Positions 35,603 to 45,992 of a stretch of 64,000 bases of DNA are shown piece by piece. Each line of letters begins with the position of its first letter. Position 1 is the stretch's first letter. Source of the stretch: Nitzschia sp. DOCU1 (Eukaryota; Bacillariophyta; Bacillariophyceae; Bacillariales; Bacillariaceae); assembly GCA_951394045.1 (NCBI GenBank), contig OX595985.1, forward strand, positions 1,178,001 to 1,242,000, given 5' to 3'. Made by a program: the position numbers and the translations under genes. The notes under the pieces were generated by a model. That model was not told the origin of the DNA, made no database searches, and worked only from the letters and a program-made list of their open reading frames with translations.

Positions 35603-38600
35603 TTATATGACAGGTTGTGCCTGCTCAGCAGAGGGGCGCGTAAACTTCTGCCCTGTTTTTCGTTCCCAGACATCAATTGCGTCGTTGCATCGCTGGCAGG
35701 CATCGTCGTTCGGAAGGCCCAATTTTCCAACCTGGGTGTCGAAGAACCAGCAGCGGCCACACTTTGTTCCTGCGGCTTTTGATACTCCAACGACGCATCC
35801 GCTGGATGTATCTGAGCCAGATACGTACTTTGCATCGCATGCGGATGCGAGTTCATCTGAGCTGCCGACAACCGTTACTTGTGATAGCATTAAGACAGTT
35901 CTCAATTCATCGACACCATTGGTCTTGACTGGGGGCACAATCAAATGCTCGTCGCCGACCAGGCTTTCCAAAATCTTGCGTTTGTCTTCGTCGGCTGCAT
36001 AGATGTATGCCGCTGCGTCCAGCGAGGCTCCCACCAGCTTGTCAGTCCGAGCGCTTTCGAGCATCTTGTTGACGTCATCTCGAACCGACCTTACGAATTC
36101 CCATTTCTCGGCGTCGAATTCGGGGAAGGCAGCAAGTTCTGCCGGCCATCCTCCTTCGAATACGCTCTCACTGGACTTGGAGTAGGGTAGGTTCTGCCAG
36201 ATATCTTCCGACATGTGCGGAAGAATTGGCGCAAGTGCCTTGGCAAGACCTTCAAGTAGAGCATGAATGACTGTCTGACAGCTTCTTCGGCGGACGTCAT
36301 CCACCGCCGAAATATAGAGGCGGTCTTTCGCCACATCGAGATAAAAGTTAGACATGTCAGCTGTAGCAAATCGCACAATTTCTTGAATGGCCCGTTGAAA
36401 TTGGTACGCGTCCATTGCTTCGTCGGCTTCTTTCAATACAGCACTTAGTCTACCCAACATCCACTTGTCCAAGGACGGCAGATCTTCGTAAGGGACTGCC
36501 GTGCTTCCTTCCAGCCCTGCGGGAACGAAGTCACCCAGATTTCCGATCAAATACCGTGCTGTGTTTCTTAGCTTTCGATAACTCTCGAAAGTCTGTTTGA
36601 TTATGTTCGGACCGATATTCACATCACCAGAGTAATCCACTGATGCGACCCACAGGCGAAGTACATCAGCACCATAGGCAGGTTCAAGCTTCTTGTTGTT
36701 ACCACCCTCAATAACTTGAAGAGGGTCAATAACATTTCCCAGGGACTTTGACATTTTGAAGCCCTTCTCGTCGAGGACGAATCCGTGCGTCAGAACAGTT
36801 TTGTATGGAGCATGGTCGTTAACTGCAACGCTTGTCAGCAGAGAGCTCTGAAACCACCCACGGTGTTGATCACTTCCCTCTAAGTAAAGATCCGCTGGAT
36901 ATCCTAGTTCATCGCGTGCCCTGGCTACTCCTGCCCAACTCGAGCCGGAATCAAACCAAACGTCCATTGTATCGGTGCCCTTCTTCCACTTCTCCGCCTC
37001 GCCCTTGTAGCTATCAGGAAGCAGATCTTTTTCGTCGAACTTCCACCACGCGTCACTGCCATGTTCAGCAAAAACCTTTTCAATATGATCCAACGTGCTG
37101 TCGTCCAGCAAAACTTCATTGCCTGTCTCCTTATCGTAGAATACCGGAATCGGAACTCCCCATGATCTTTGTCTCGAGATGCACCAGTCACCACGCCCAG
37201 AGACGAAAGAAGTGATGCGGTTCTTTCCCACATCTGGTACCCATTGAACCTGAAACGCAAAGTGACAAGGAGAGATGAGCAATTCAACGAAACATATTGG
37301 AGTTCAAATATTCACAGCTAGCCAAAGCGTCAGGGTTAAAAAGCTCGGTTTCAATATATAGCATCAGGCAACCGAAGTTGCGTTCAGACCCTCAGGATAA
37401 TTGAAATGCTCTTCATTCGCAAAACTGGAAGTGTCCAATACACAATACAACTCACCTCGTCGATCGCTTTCAACGCAGAGTCTCGGAATCCTTCAACACT
37501 AGCGAACCACTGATCGGTAGCACGAAAAATGGTAGGTTTCTTGGTACGCCAGTCGTACGGGTATTTGTGACCGTAGTCTTCCACTTTGAGTAGGGCTCCA
37601 ACTTCTGTCAAAGCGTCAATGATCGCCTGGTTTCCGTCGCCCAGGACGCTCATCCCCGCAAAGCGTTCACCGGCCTCAATGGTAAACTTTCCAACATCAT
37701 CGACGGGGCTCAGCAACTCCAAACCATTTTTCAATCCAGTCAGATAATCCTCTTGACCATGGCCTGGGGCAGTGTGGACAAGACCCGTACCAGACTCCGT
37801 AGTGATGTAATCGCCTCCGGCCAAAACGGGAGACTTTCTGTCGTACAGTGGATGCGAATAGGTAGTCCCGATAATATCTTCACCCGAAAGAGTGCAGAGC
37901 ACTTTGAAAGGAACATCCTCCGGTAATCCCAACCTTTTCTTTCAGTCGATACGAATCATCAACATGAGATCGCACAAAAATGCTGTGGAATAGAGGACCA
38001 GTAAGATTACTCACCGAGATAGTTTGAATCAGATCGGTCGCCACTATGAGTTTTCCGGTTTTTTCATGTTCCACCACCGAATAAGACAAGTCCTTGTTAA
38101 CGGCAACGGCCAAGTTTGCAGGCATGGTCCAAGGTGTGGTGGTCCACACAGCTACTTTGATCGGATCCGCCTCACTGTGAAATTCTTTGATGGCACCGGA
38201 AGGCTCGACGACTTCAAACGCGACGTAAATACTCTTGGAAATGTGTCCCTCTGGATATTCCAGCTCCGCTTCCGCCAATGCTGTCTGCGAGGACGGTGAC
38301 CAGTGAACGGGCTTCCTGCCCCGGAAGATGAATCCTTTCTTGAACATTTCCCCAAAGACTCGAATCTGTGCTGCTTCGAACTCGGGCTGAAGGGTCAAAT
38401 AAGGGTGCTCAAAGTCTCCGAAAATTCCATATCGCTGAAAGCTCACCGATTGTTGCTTTACAGTCTCTTTCGCAAACGCGGCAGCCTTTTCACGAAGAGT
38501 GATGGGTGTAAGCGCTTCTCGCTCCTTGGATTTCATGTTTTGCAACACCTTCAATTCGATTGGAAGACCGTGGCAATCCCAACCAGGTACATAGTGAACC

Positions 38601-39102
38601 TGCCTTCCATTGAGCGCTTGTTTACGATTGATGAAATCTTTCAAAATTTTGTTCAGCGCATGTCCACAATGGAGGCCCCCGTTAGCATACGGTGGGCCAT
38701 CGTGCAATACAAAGCGTTCGCCTGGTGCCGATTCAGACAATTTGTTGTATATATCATATTCTTTCCAGAATTGCTGGATTTCGGGCTCTCGGATAACAGC
38801 GTTGGCCCTCTGACTAAATTCGGTTTCAGGAAGAATGATAGTAGAAGCAAAAGGATTCTTTGGCTTTTCCTCGCCCTTTCCTGTTCAACCGACCACATCC
38901 ACAAAATCAGGCGTTAGAAATACGAGATCTCTTTCAAACTCTCGACCCCACCGACCTTACCTTTCGCATTCCGTGCCGTAGAAAATGTAGATCGTCTGAT
39001 AGCAGCGGAGTTGCGCAAATGAAACGACCGCACTAGCGCGGCGTGCCTCTTCAGCGTCAACGCCGAAAGAAATACGAACATAATTTTGACAGAATTACTC
39101 AT
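35603..39102 (-). CDS. Isoleucyl-tRNA synthetase, organellar (bacterial) type, four exons
   Basis: Exons on the minus strand are 39102-38961, 38880-38015, 37938-37456 and 37249-35603. Introns of 80, 76 and 206 bp are all GT-AG, and the joined frame gives 1045 residues. An N-terminal presequence (MSNSVKIMFVFLSALTLKRH, then LVRSFHLRNSAAIRR) suggests plastid and/or mitochondrial import. The catalytic domain has PETEFSQRANAVIREPEIQQ, HDGPPYANG and the HIGH-type motif HCGH. The editing region has TTTPWTMPANLAV. The KMSKS loop (KMSKSLGNVIDP) is at ~655, and a C-terminal zinc knuckle is C-GRC...C-RC. The enzyme charges tRNA-Ile and edits valine. The nearest kin are bacterial/organellar IleRS, so it probably serves organelle translation. 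A CTACCGGTAG palindrome lies 97 bp upstream. Confidence 0.95.
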
Positions 39103-40285
39103 CCTCGCGACACTGGAGAGAAAAAGTCGTAGGACGAACCGAGGATATCACTCTTCTCTAGATAGCGTCGACAACCAGGAAGTCTGCGTACTAAAAGACT
39201 ACCGGTAGTCAATTGACTTCGATGCCATTGATAGCAGCAAGTGATGTGTCCAAGTCAGAGATGATCATCGTCTTTTCGTGGCCATTCCTCAAATTCCATT
39301 CTTCGCATGGTGATGCCGAGAGAGGACGCGACACGCGGCACTTGCGCGTGCGTCACAAAATTCGCGCATCGTTTAGCACAGGAGCCATCTTTGGAAATAT
39401 CGCATATCGCCTCACGATGAGGAGTATCCCCATTCTCTCATGGACCGACAGAAGAGAATCATTTCTATCGTCTGACTCCACCTGAACACTGTCCCTCTTG
39501 CTAGATGATCTCATCTTGTATTCAGTTTGTCTAGATTGAAAAAGCCTACTTCCTATAGTCTTACTTAAGATAGCACGCAATTGACAATATGAATAGACCA
39601 CGGTCCCCTAGTGCGGCAAAATGGCGTCTGTACGCCGTCAGGGAAGCCAAAATTCGACAAAGAGGGGAGAACCTGCCTCCGACCCTTGCAACCACGGGGC
39701 ATCGGCAACACAACCAACGGCGACTTTTCGCCATTCTTTCGTTATCGTTGCAAGTGAAAGTAGCATCAAAGGCTCCATTAGAGGAGGAAGAACAATGTGA
39801 GTGATCGAATTGATGTGTTGAGCGTCATGCTGGTGCTTTCATTCATGAATCGAACGGACGCACGATCGATGTTGTTGCGATTTGCTTGGAAAAAAAGAGG
39901 GCCCCTTCTTCAGCTTCAGCACCTTTTTCTTTCGTGACTCCCGGATCCGTGTTTTAAGGCTGACGTGGCTTTAGCGGTAGTCCATATTCCGATGGTAATC
40001 CGAGAAGAAATGAGGAAACGAAAAGGATTCCGACGCCCCATGTTCTGTTCGAAACAAATGTTGACACGCTTCAAGGCAGAAGGCATTGTCGTTGTTTGTG
40101 GGTTCACAAGAGAAAGCATTTCTTTCGCCGTGAATCTCGTCAGATAGGAACATAGTTCTTGTTGGCGTACAAATTGAGTCGTCGAAGGAGAAAAGCATTG
40201 GCCAGCTGCCGGCGTTCACGAGCTTGTTTTGACTGTTCATCGAATCTTTCTTTGAATTCTGCAACAAGACTTCCAAATACGAAAA
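39103..40285. promoter_or_regulatory. Divergent intergenic between IleRS and the mitochondrial carrier
   Basis: This holds the 14-bp palindrome GACTACCGGTAGTC (39197-39210). A 71-residue ATG-started ORF at 39589-39804 and minus-strand ORFs near 40000 match nothing known. Confidence 0.5.
39199..39208. repeat. CTACCGGTAG palindrome, copy 3
   Basis: Exact copy embedded in a longer perfect palindrome (39197-39210), 97 bp upstream of the IleRS start. Confidence 0.8.
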
Positions 40286-41512
40286 ATGGAAACTCACCGA
40301 TTCGTCCGAAAATCCCTTGTAGACTCTGCCAGTGATCGGTATGACTTAAATCTTCGAAAGGCAGTACCAGTGGTTTTCGACCGCCCCACAACCGAGTACT
40401 GGACCAACGGTACCACCACTCTGTTGAGTGTTAATCATCCCAAGCGCCTCGAAAATCTGGAGTCCGTTCGTCGATACCCCGTGGCCACTACCAGGAGTGG
40501 GTTTTCGTCAATGCAGTCCCAAGGGGAAGCGACGCTGCTGGGAAATGATAAATCGTCAATGACTACGCCGAGTCCAAGTCCCCGAAATAACTTGATTCGA
40601 AACTCTCTATTGGCGGGTAGTGCAGCAGGCATGGCGTCTACCATTGCATGCCATCCATTTGATGTACTTCGAGTCAAGATGCAATCAACGGCTTTGGCTT
40701 CAAATGCTGTGGGCGTGACTGGCACCGTCCGGCACACATTGCAATTTGGTGGAGTCCGGGCATTATACACTGGACTCGTGTTGCCCCTGGCGGCGCAAGC
40801 CGTCTACAAAGGAACCGTCTTTACCGTCAACAATATCACAGAACATGCCATCAAGGAATGGAGGACTCAAGAGAACTACAAGCTTGGAAATTTTTCGGAA
40901 TACAAGTTATCCTATTTCGACCGATTCCTCAGTGGATTCATGGGCGGAGCTGTGAACGCCGCCTTATTCGTGACTCCTGTAGAGTTTATTCGCAATCAGC
41001 AAATTGCTCAGGCGTCTGGCCACTTTGAATCCAGCAGTCAAGGTCGATATGCTCACAGACTTGCAGGCCCTGTGGTAGTTGTCAAAAGGACTCTGCAAGC
41101 GGAAGGCTTCTTTGGACTTTGGCGTGGAATGACATCGACGATCCTTCGAGATTCTCTTGGTTGCGGCTGCTTCTTCGCTGCTATGGCCTATACGCAAGCT
41201 GTGCTAGCTGACCATCACGATCCAGCAAATGGACCACCCAGCAAGTCTGTGCTCGTTGCATCCGGGGCGATTGCAGGCGTCGGCTTTTGGGTAGTCGGCT
41301 TGCCACTTGACACGATGAAGACTTGGATCCAAAATGGCACTGCTAAAAACCTTCAGCATGCATGGGAGTTATCACAGCGCGGTGGATTTCTGAACAGCAT
41401 TGTCACTTTGAATCGAGGGTGGCAAGTTGCGTATGGACGCGGGGCGCCATCAGCAGCAATCACTGTCACGACCTATTCATTGGTATTTTCCCTCCTCAAT
41501 CAAACTTCATGA
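40286..41512 (+). CDS. Mitochondrial carrier family (SLC25) protein
   Basis: This gene encodes 408 residues. An N-terminal extension of ~100 residues precedes three ~100-residue carrier repeats. Each repeat has its signature: CHPFDVLRVKMQ (~122), VTPVEFIRNQQ (~230) and LPLDTMKTWIQ (~339), i.e. Px(D/E)xx(K/R). Gly-rich helix ends also occur (LLAGSAAGMASTIA, LSGFMGGAVNAALF, ASGAIAGVGFWVVG). Carriers of this family exchange metabolites across the mitochondrial inner membrane. The first repeat pattern and the second-repeat Arg suggest an amino-acid/carnitine-type branch, but the substrate cannot be fixed from sequence alone. Intronless, with ATG 40286. Confidence 0.92.
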   Translation: METHRFVRKSLVDSASDRYDLNLRKAVPVVFDRPTTEYWTNGTTTLLSVNHPKRLENLESVRRYPVATTRSGFSSMQSQGEATLLGNDKSSMTTPSPSPRNNLIRNSLLAGSAAGMASTIACHPFDVLRVKMQSTALASNAVGVTGTVRHTLQFGGVRALYTGLVLPLAAQAVYKGTVFTVNNITEHAIKEWRTQENYKLGNFSEYKLSYFDRFLSGFMGGAVNAALFVTPVEFIRNQQIAQASGHFESSSQGRYAHRLAGPVVVVKRTLQAEGFFGLWRGMTSTILRDSLGCGCFFAAMAYTQAVLADHHDPANGPPSKSVLVASGAIAGVGFWVVGLPLDTMKTWIQNGTAKNLQHAWELSQRGGFLNSIVTLNRGWQVAYGRGAPSAAITVTTYSLVFSLLNQTS

Positions 41513-42601
41513 GGGAGAGTGAAAGGAAAATATGTACATCTTTGTTGGAATTCAGGGTGAACTTCTCACAACGACAATGGTGGGGCCAAAGCGGTCGGAC
41601 GTTGTCGGCAACTGCCGCTGTTGGTACCACTTATGTGAAAGAGAGAGAGATCTACCTGTGTGAGAAACTTACTTGCCGGGGTATCGTGTTGCAGGAGCCA
41701 GATACAGCCTCCACCCGGAGAGACGACGAACCAATCGAATGTTAAAAGTATGTGCTTGGCGTACCAGGTACCTGGTACAACAAAGAACGACGTCGGCAGC
41801 TACCATCGTTGATGGCTTCTGCGTTGTTGTGCTCCGTTTTTTTTGGCTCATCTCTTCATATCTGGTAGAGAGGTTGGGAGAGCGAAGAGGCAGCCCCTTC
41901 AACGGGCGAACTCTTGTTCTTCGATGCTTTCGCCCACTTTCATCTACGATACTACTAGTAGACAGCCACCCGTCGCTGCTTTTACCTCTATTGTACTACT
42001 GGCTATCCGAAGAAAGAAATCGGGTTCGCAAGTCGATCCGTCTGGAATCGCAGCGCAAACTATACGACTCACTCGCCGACGCTTGTCGTTTCAGGCGGTG
42101 AAGGTAGCTTTCAACGTAGTAGACAGCACTTCAGGAGGACTATACCTGGTACGATAGTTTCACTTCTATGGTAGATACCGGTAGGTGCAAGAAGGGAAGC
42201 CCAATATTATAGATTGGTTCGTAGGTTGCAGTAAAACCAAGAGAACTCCTGATGTCATCTCAGTTCGCACCCTGCAGCATCCCCTTCGGAATAACTTTGG
42301 CCTAACGAACAGCATACCTGGAAAAGTGGTGGGGTCCCCGAAACCATCTTGACACTCTACTTTACTTAAGGCACTGAGCGAACCGCCAGCAAAAGGAATC
42401 TTCCGAAAAGAATTGCCGGGTTCCACTAAAATTTATTATGGACAGGTATTGAATTCTACATACTGGAGCGGAGTTTCGTGGGACGTGGTGCAAAGCAGGA
42501 AGTCTAGAAGTTTCCCCGATAAAAAGACTTTTTTCACAGCTGACGGGGCACTGCGGCGCTCATAAAATTCCAAAACGAGGACTTCGTAACAACATCCAAG
42601 C
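41513..42601. other. Intergenic with an 18-bp perfect palindrome
   Basis: This is 1.09 kb without a supported gene. GTACCAGGTACCTGGTAC at 41761-41778 is a perfect palindrome, and its half TACCTGGTAC recurs at 42142-42151. A TACCGGTA core lies at 42176-42183. The region has several short mixed-frame ORFs only. Confidence 0.55.
41761..41778. repeat. 18-bp perfect palindrome
   Basis: GTACCAGGTACCTGGTAC reads identically on both strands. It lies in the carrier/helicase-associated gene interval. Confidence 0.85.
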
Positions 42602-43953
42602 ATGCATATGACGATCAAGTTTCAAAACCAAATGCCACCAAGCTCCATGATTCGAGAGGAAAATCAGAGCTCTGCTCCTGCGTCGTCGCATGATACATTC
42701 GGTCTCAACATTGCCCAAGGCAATTTGCCACCTCAAAGCAATGATCATAAGCAGCCTTCAGTCTCCGGGAAACGCAGCCCCATGCAGTTTCCGTTCGAGG
42801 CCGGACTTCCTTCACACCCACCTCAGAAGAAACGGCGTTTTGCAACTTCGCCCATACCAAGTGGGATTGGACAATCTATCCCGCTAAAGAAGGCCAGCTG
42901 GTGGAAGATCGGGGGCTCGCCCAAAACTTGGGTTAAGGAACTACAACAGCCCATCCACACTGCCGTCGAAGGACAATCGGTTGCTGCTCGTGTTAGCACT
43001 GAATCCCTCAACCAAACTTCGCAGGTCGAATCCAACGACATGAGAAAGATGGCTTCTGTAACCAATAACAACCACTTCGCAACCCTCTCGAACAACCAAC
43101 AAGCCGAGGTTTCTAACTTCCTTCGCCAAATAGTTGGAAAGCAACCTCTACAGATCGCGAGCGTTTACCAAAAGCTCCATGAAGGTCTTTCCAGTGTGAA
43201 CCAAGGGTTCCCGAACCACAAGTCGCCAGTTTTGGCATTGCTGCAAGAGCAGCAGCAGCAACAACAGCTCGCGCAAAGCCAGGCCGCCATGGTGTCGAAT
43301 GGTCGCCAACCAAACGAGATCGTCGATGAGGATGACTGTTCCAACGATGGCACCACAGCATCCGGGGAATCAGGGGGTCTTAACTTCCGCGCGTACCAAG
43401 CCGAAAACTGGACTGAAAAGTTCGAGGAATTGATTGCGTTCCGTGATCAGTTCGGTCACTGCCTTGTCCCCAACTCCTTCCCTGAGAATCCTGCTTTGGC
43501 CCACCAATGGGTGCGTATGCTTCTGCGTCTTGTTAGTATCGCCTTTAGTCAGTGCTTTATTTCTAACGCTCGTAATCTTTTTCTGTTCTACAGGTCAAGC
43601 GACAACGATACCAATACAAACTAAAGTTTGAGAACAAGCGATCTACCATGTCGGATGAGCGCATTAATGCCCTTGAAGAAATAGATTTTGTGTGGGATTC
43701 ACACCGGGCTGTCTGGGATGAACGATACCACGAACTGCTAGCGTACAAACAGGCCAATGGGCATTGCAACGTTCCTAGCCGCTATGCGGCTAACCGACAG
43801 CTAGCAGTCTGGGTAAAACGACAACGTCGCCAACACAAGTTCTACACTGAAAACAAGCCCTCTAGTATGACACAGGAGCGAATTCATCGACTCGAGGCAG
43901 TTGGGTTCGAATGGGATCTTCGCAGACGCGACGAAGATTTGCAGAATTGCTAG
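42602..43953 (+). CDS. Helicase-associated (HA) domain protein
   Basis: Exons are 42602-43510 and 43594-43953. The intron is 83 bp, GT(GCGTATG)...CTACAG, and the protein is 422 residues. The first ~260 residues are Ser/Gln/Pro-rich and disordered, with a polyQ tract (EQQQQQQ), a basic KKRR patch and an acidic EDDCSNDGT stretch. The C-terminus holds two HA repeats: WTEKFEELIAFRDQFGHCLV...HQWVKRQR, and WDERYHELLAYKQANGHCNV...AVWVKRQR, each followed by M(S/T)xERI..LE...F.WD. HA repeats are nucleic-acid-binding modules first seen next to bacterial helicases and amplified as free proteins in diatoms. A DNA-binding or transcription role is inferred. Splicing falls inside repeat 1 (AHQW|VKRQR). Confidence 0.85.
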
Positions 43954-44439
43954 AAGTGTCCACGAAATAACATGTGCAATCATATACAATGTAACTATAA
44001 CTACTAATCTGCCACACCCCATCGACTTGCTAAACAGTACATAATTTGGTCTCGCCGCGTGTATCATCAAATTTACAACGGTGCGGGGAGCATGGATCTG
44101 GTGGGCTCGCTCCGAGTTGGTGATGCCGTTTCACCGAGAGCGAACCACGTGGATCGCATCTTCTATCAGTTCGTCTCCTACCCGTTGACCTTGTTGATGT
44201 GTTGCTCCCACCACTCTCACGATTTCAGATTCCGTGGTTCGCCACTTCTCGAAACCGAGGTGGTTGGGCCCAGGCTAGTTGAATGAATGGATAGTGCCAC
44301 TGTTCCTTCGTCACAATCATGATCTTCACCATTGCGTGTTGTACCGTAGGCTACAGAGTCGATTTTTTCAAACATCACGACGATCCTTCGAGCTTTGTTA
44401 GGTGGGCATACTATCACATTTTCCCCTTACAAGTTACAA
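43954..44439. other. Convergent intergenic
   Basis: No gene or distinctive motif is seen between the HA protein and the plastid membrane protein. Confidence 0.5.
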
Positions 44440-45474
44440 TCAGGGCAATGGAAACCAGTGCCGTACAGTGCGGGTCACCGAGGTCCCTAAACCGAGTCCA
44501 ATTGTTACCAAAAGCGTCGGGATCAATACATTGTTCAAAGTAAAGGCTGTTACAAGCGCAAACGCCCGAGCGAGGAGTGGATAACGCTCACGACGATCCG
44601 TTGACGTCCACTTGCTTTCAATGGTTGCAATGAAACGGGCGTAGGGTCGAAAAACAAAAAGTGTGCAACAACCCCGAAGAATGAGAAGCACGGGATCCAA
44701 AACCAAACGGATTGTTGCATAAGACGCCAAGAAGGTACGCCACGAAGTCGCATCCACACTCCAAAATAATGGCAGCATCGGTAAATTTGTTGCTCCATCC
44801 AATATCCAAACGGTGCGCATCCAAGCCATGGACACCACTCCGGCGGATGCGATATTGGTTGCAAACCCCCAGGATAACAATGCAATTGCGGCAAGTCGAA
44901 CGCCGGCAATGATCAGCTCGCGCCTCTGTTCAGGAGTCAGGGTGCCAAATGTCTGCCGAAACAGATTGTTTGGAAGTGCGTTGAGATTCTCCCCTACCCA
45001 TGTTCCCATTTCTTCTTCCAGTTCTTGTAATTTGGCCCGGGTGATATCACCCAGCTGGTATTCTTCGTTTCCCGTCACAGCCCGCCCAGCTTGAGTTATC
45101 AATCCGCGGGAAATATCTCCAAACTCATAAGACTCCTCATCGAGATCTTTTCCAGTCAATTCGGTCAGAGCCTTCTTGGAAAGGTCACCAAATTTGTAGC
45201 TTGAATCTCCCGTAATGGAATGCACCATCTTTTCAAACATTAGAGCCGGATTTAAGTCCGGACTGTCGCCTTGTGGTACGTCCTCGTCATCTTCGTTGTT
45301 GTTCCTGTGGGTTGCGCCAACACTCCATATTGTACCCCCGATGCATTGCCTCTCCTCTGATCGCACTGAATGTTTGGTGGATCGAGTGGGAAAAGAAGTG
45401 GAGATATGAAAAGCTCGTCCCAATCCAGCTAGCAGTTGGAGACCTATTACGATGAATGCAACAAGCTTTGACAT
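44440..45474 (-). CDS. Probable plastid membrane protein with YxFGD repeats
   Basis: This gene encodes 344 residues from ATG 45474 (MSKLVAFIVIGLQLLAGLGR). The N-terminus is a hydrophobic signal peptide ending ...GLGRAFHIS, resembling the ASAFAP-type cleavage context (Phe at +1) of diatom plastid preproteins. Three repeats follow: SSYKFGDLSKKALTELTGKD, ESYEFGDISRGLITQAGRAV and EEYQLGDITRAKLQELEEEM. A membrane domain of about four segments comes after (LIIAGVRLAAIALLSWGFAT, VSMAWMRTVWILDGATN, ILRGCCTLFVF, LLVTIGLGLGTSV). The function is unknown. The frame is open upstream to an ATG at 45696, but only this start exposes a targeting peptide. Relatives with this repeat occur in stramenopile plastid proteins, as far as I recall. 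Confidence 0.65.
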   Translation of the reverse strand: MSKLVAFIVIGLQLLAGLGRAFHISTSFPTRSTKHSVRSEERQCIGGTIWSVGATHRNNNEDDEDVPQGDSPDLNPALMFEKMVHSITGDSSYKFGDLSKKALTELTGKDLDEESYEFGDISRGLITQAGRAVTGNEEYQLGDITRAKLQELEEEMGTWVGENLNALPNNLFRQTFGTLTPEQRRELIIAGVRLAAIALLSWGFATNIASAGVVSMAWMRTVWILDGATNLPMLPLFWSVDATSWRTFLASYATIRLVLDPVLLILRGCCTLFVFRPYARFIATIESKWTSTDRRERYPLLARAFALVTAFTLNNVLIPTLLVTIGLGLGTSVTRTVRHWFPLP

Positions 45475-45992
45475 GCCTGGTCGTCCCGTCCCTTTCCATT
45501 TTTTGTGAGAGGCATGTGTCGGAGGGATATTTGGTTCGGGCGGCAGTCCAAAAAATCTGTATTCAAATAAAATATTCATAATTGAATATTGCATAAACTT
45601 AAAAAATCCGAGCTGCGCGTTTGTTACCTGTGACCGCCACCGACAATCTCGGTACAAGTTAACGTTGAGAGTCGCCCGGCTCACCTCCTCTGCCATAGTC
45701 GCCAAATCTCAACGATTGTCACATAGGACATGCACACTCCAGCCTGTTTTATTTACGCTCCGAAGCCGATCGGCACACATGTTTGGACTCGACTATCTCT
45801 TCCGTTGAATGCCCTCTTGGTCTTTCGGCAAAATTGACAGCGCCAGCACTCTTTGGTATCAGAGAAAGTAGGGGTGCTGTAGGATCTTGTTGCATGCATT
45901 TATTCGATCCATCCTTTGGTGCATTCATTTCCAATAGTGGAACGACAAATAAGACAAAGACGTTGCGGCCTTGAACTGCTAAATTAAACGAC
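45475..45992. promoter_or_regulatory. Divergent intergenic
   Basis: This lies upstream of both the plastid membrane protein and the PPPDE peptidase gene. AT-rich around 45560-45600. No clear motif. Confidence 0.4.

Noticed and set aside
39589..39804. 71-residue ORF upstream of the mitochondrial carrier
   Set aside because: It begins with ATG but has low-information composition and no recognisable motif.
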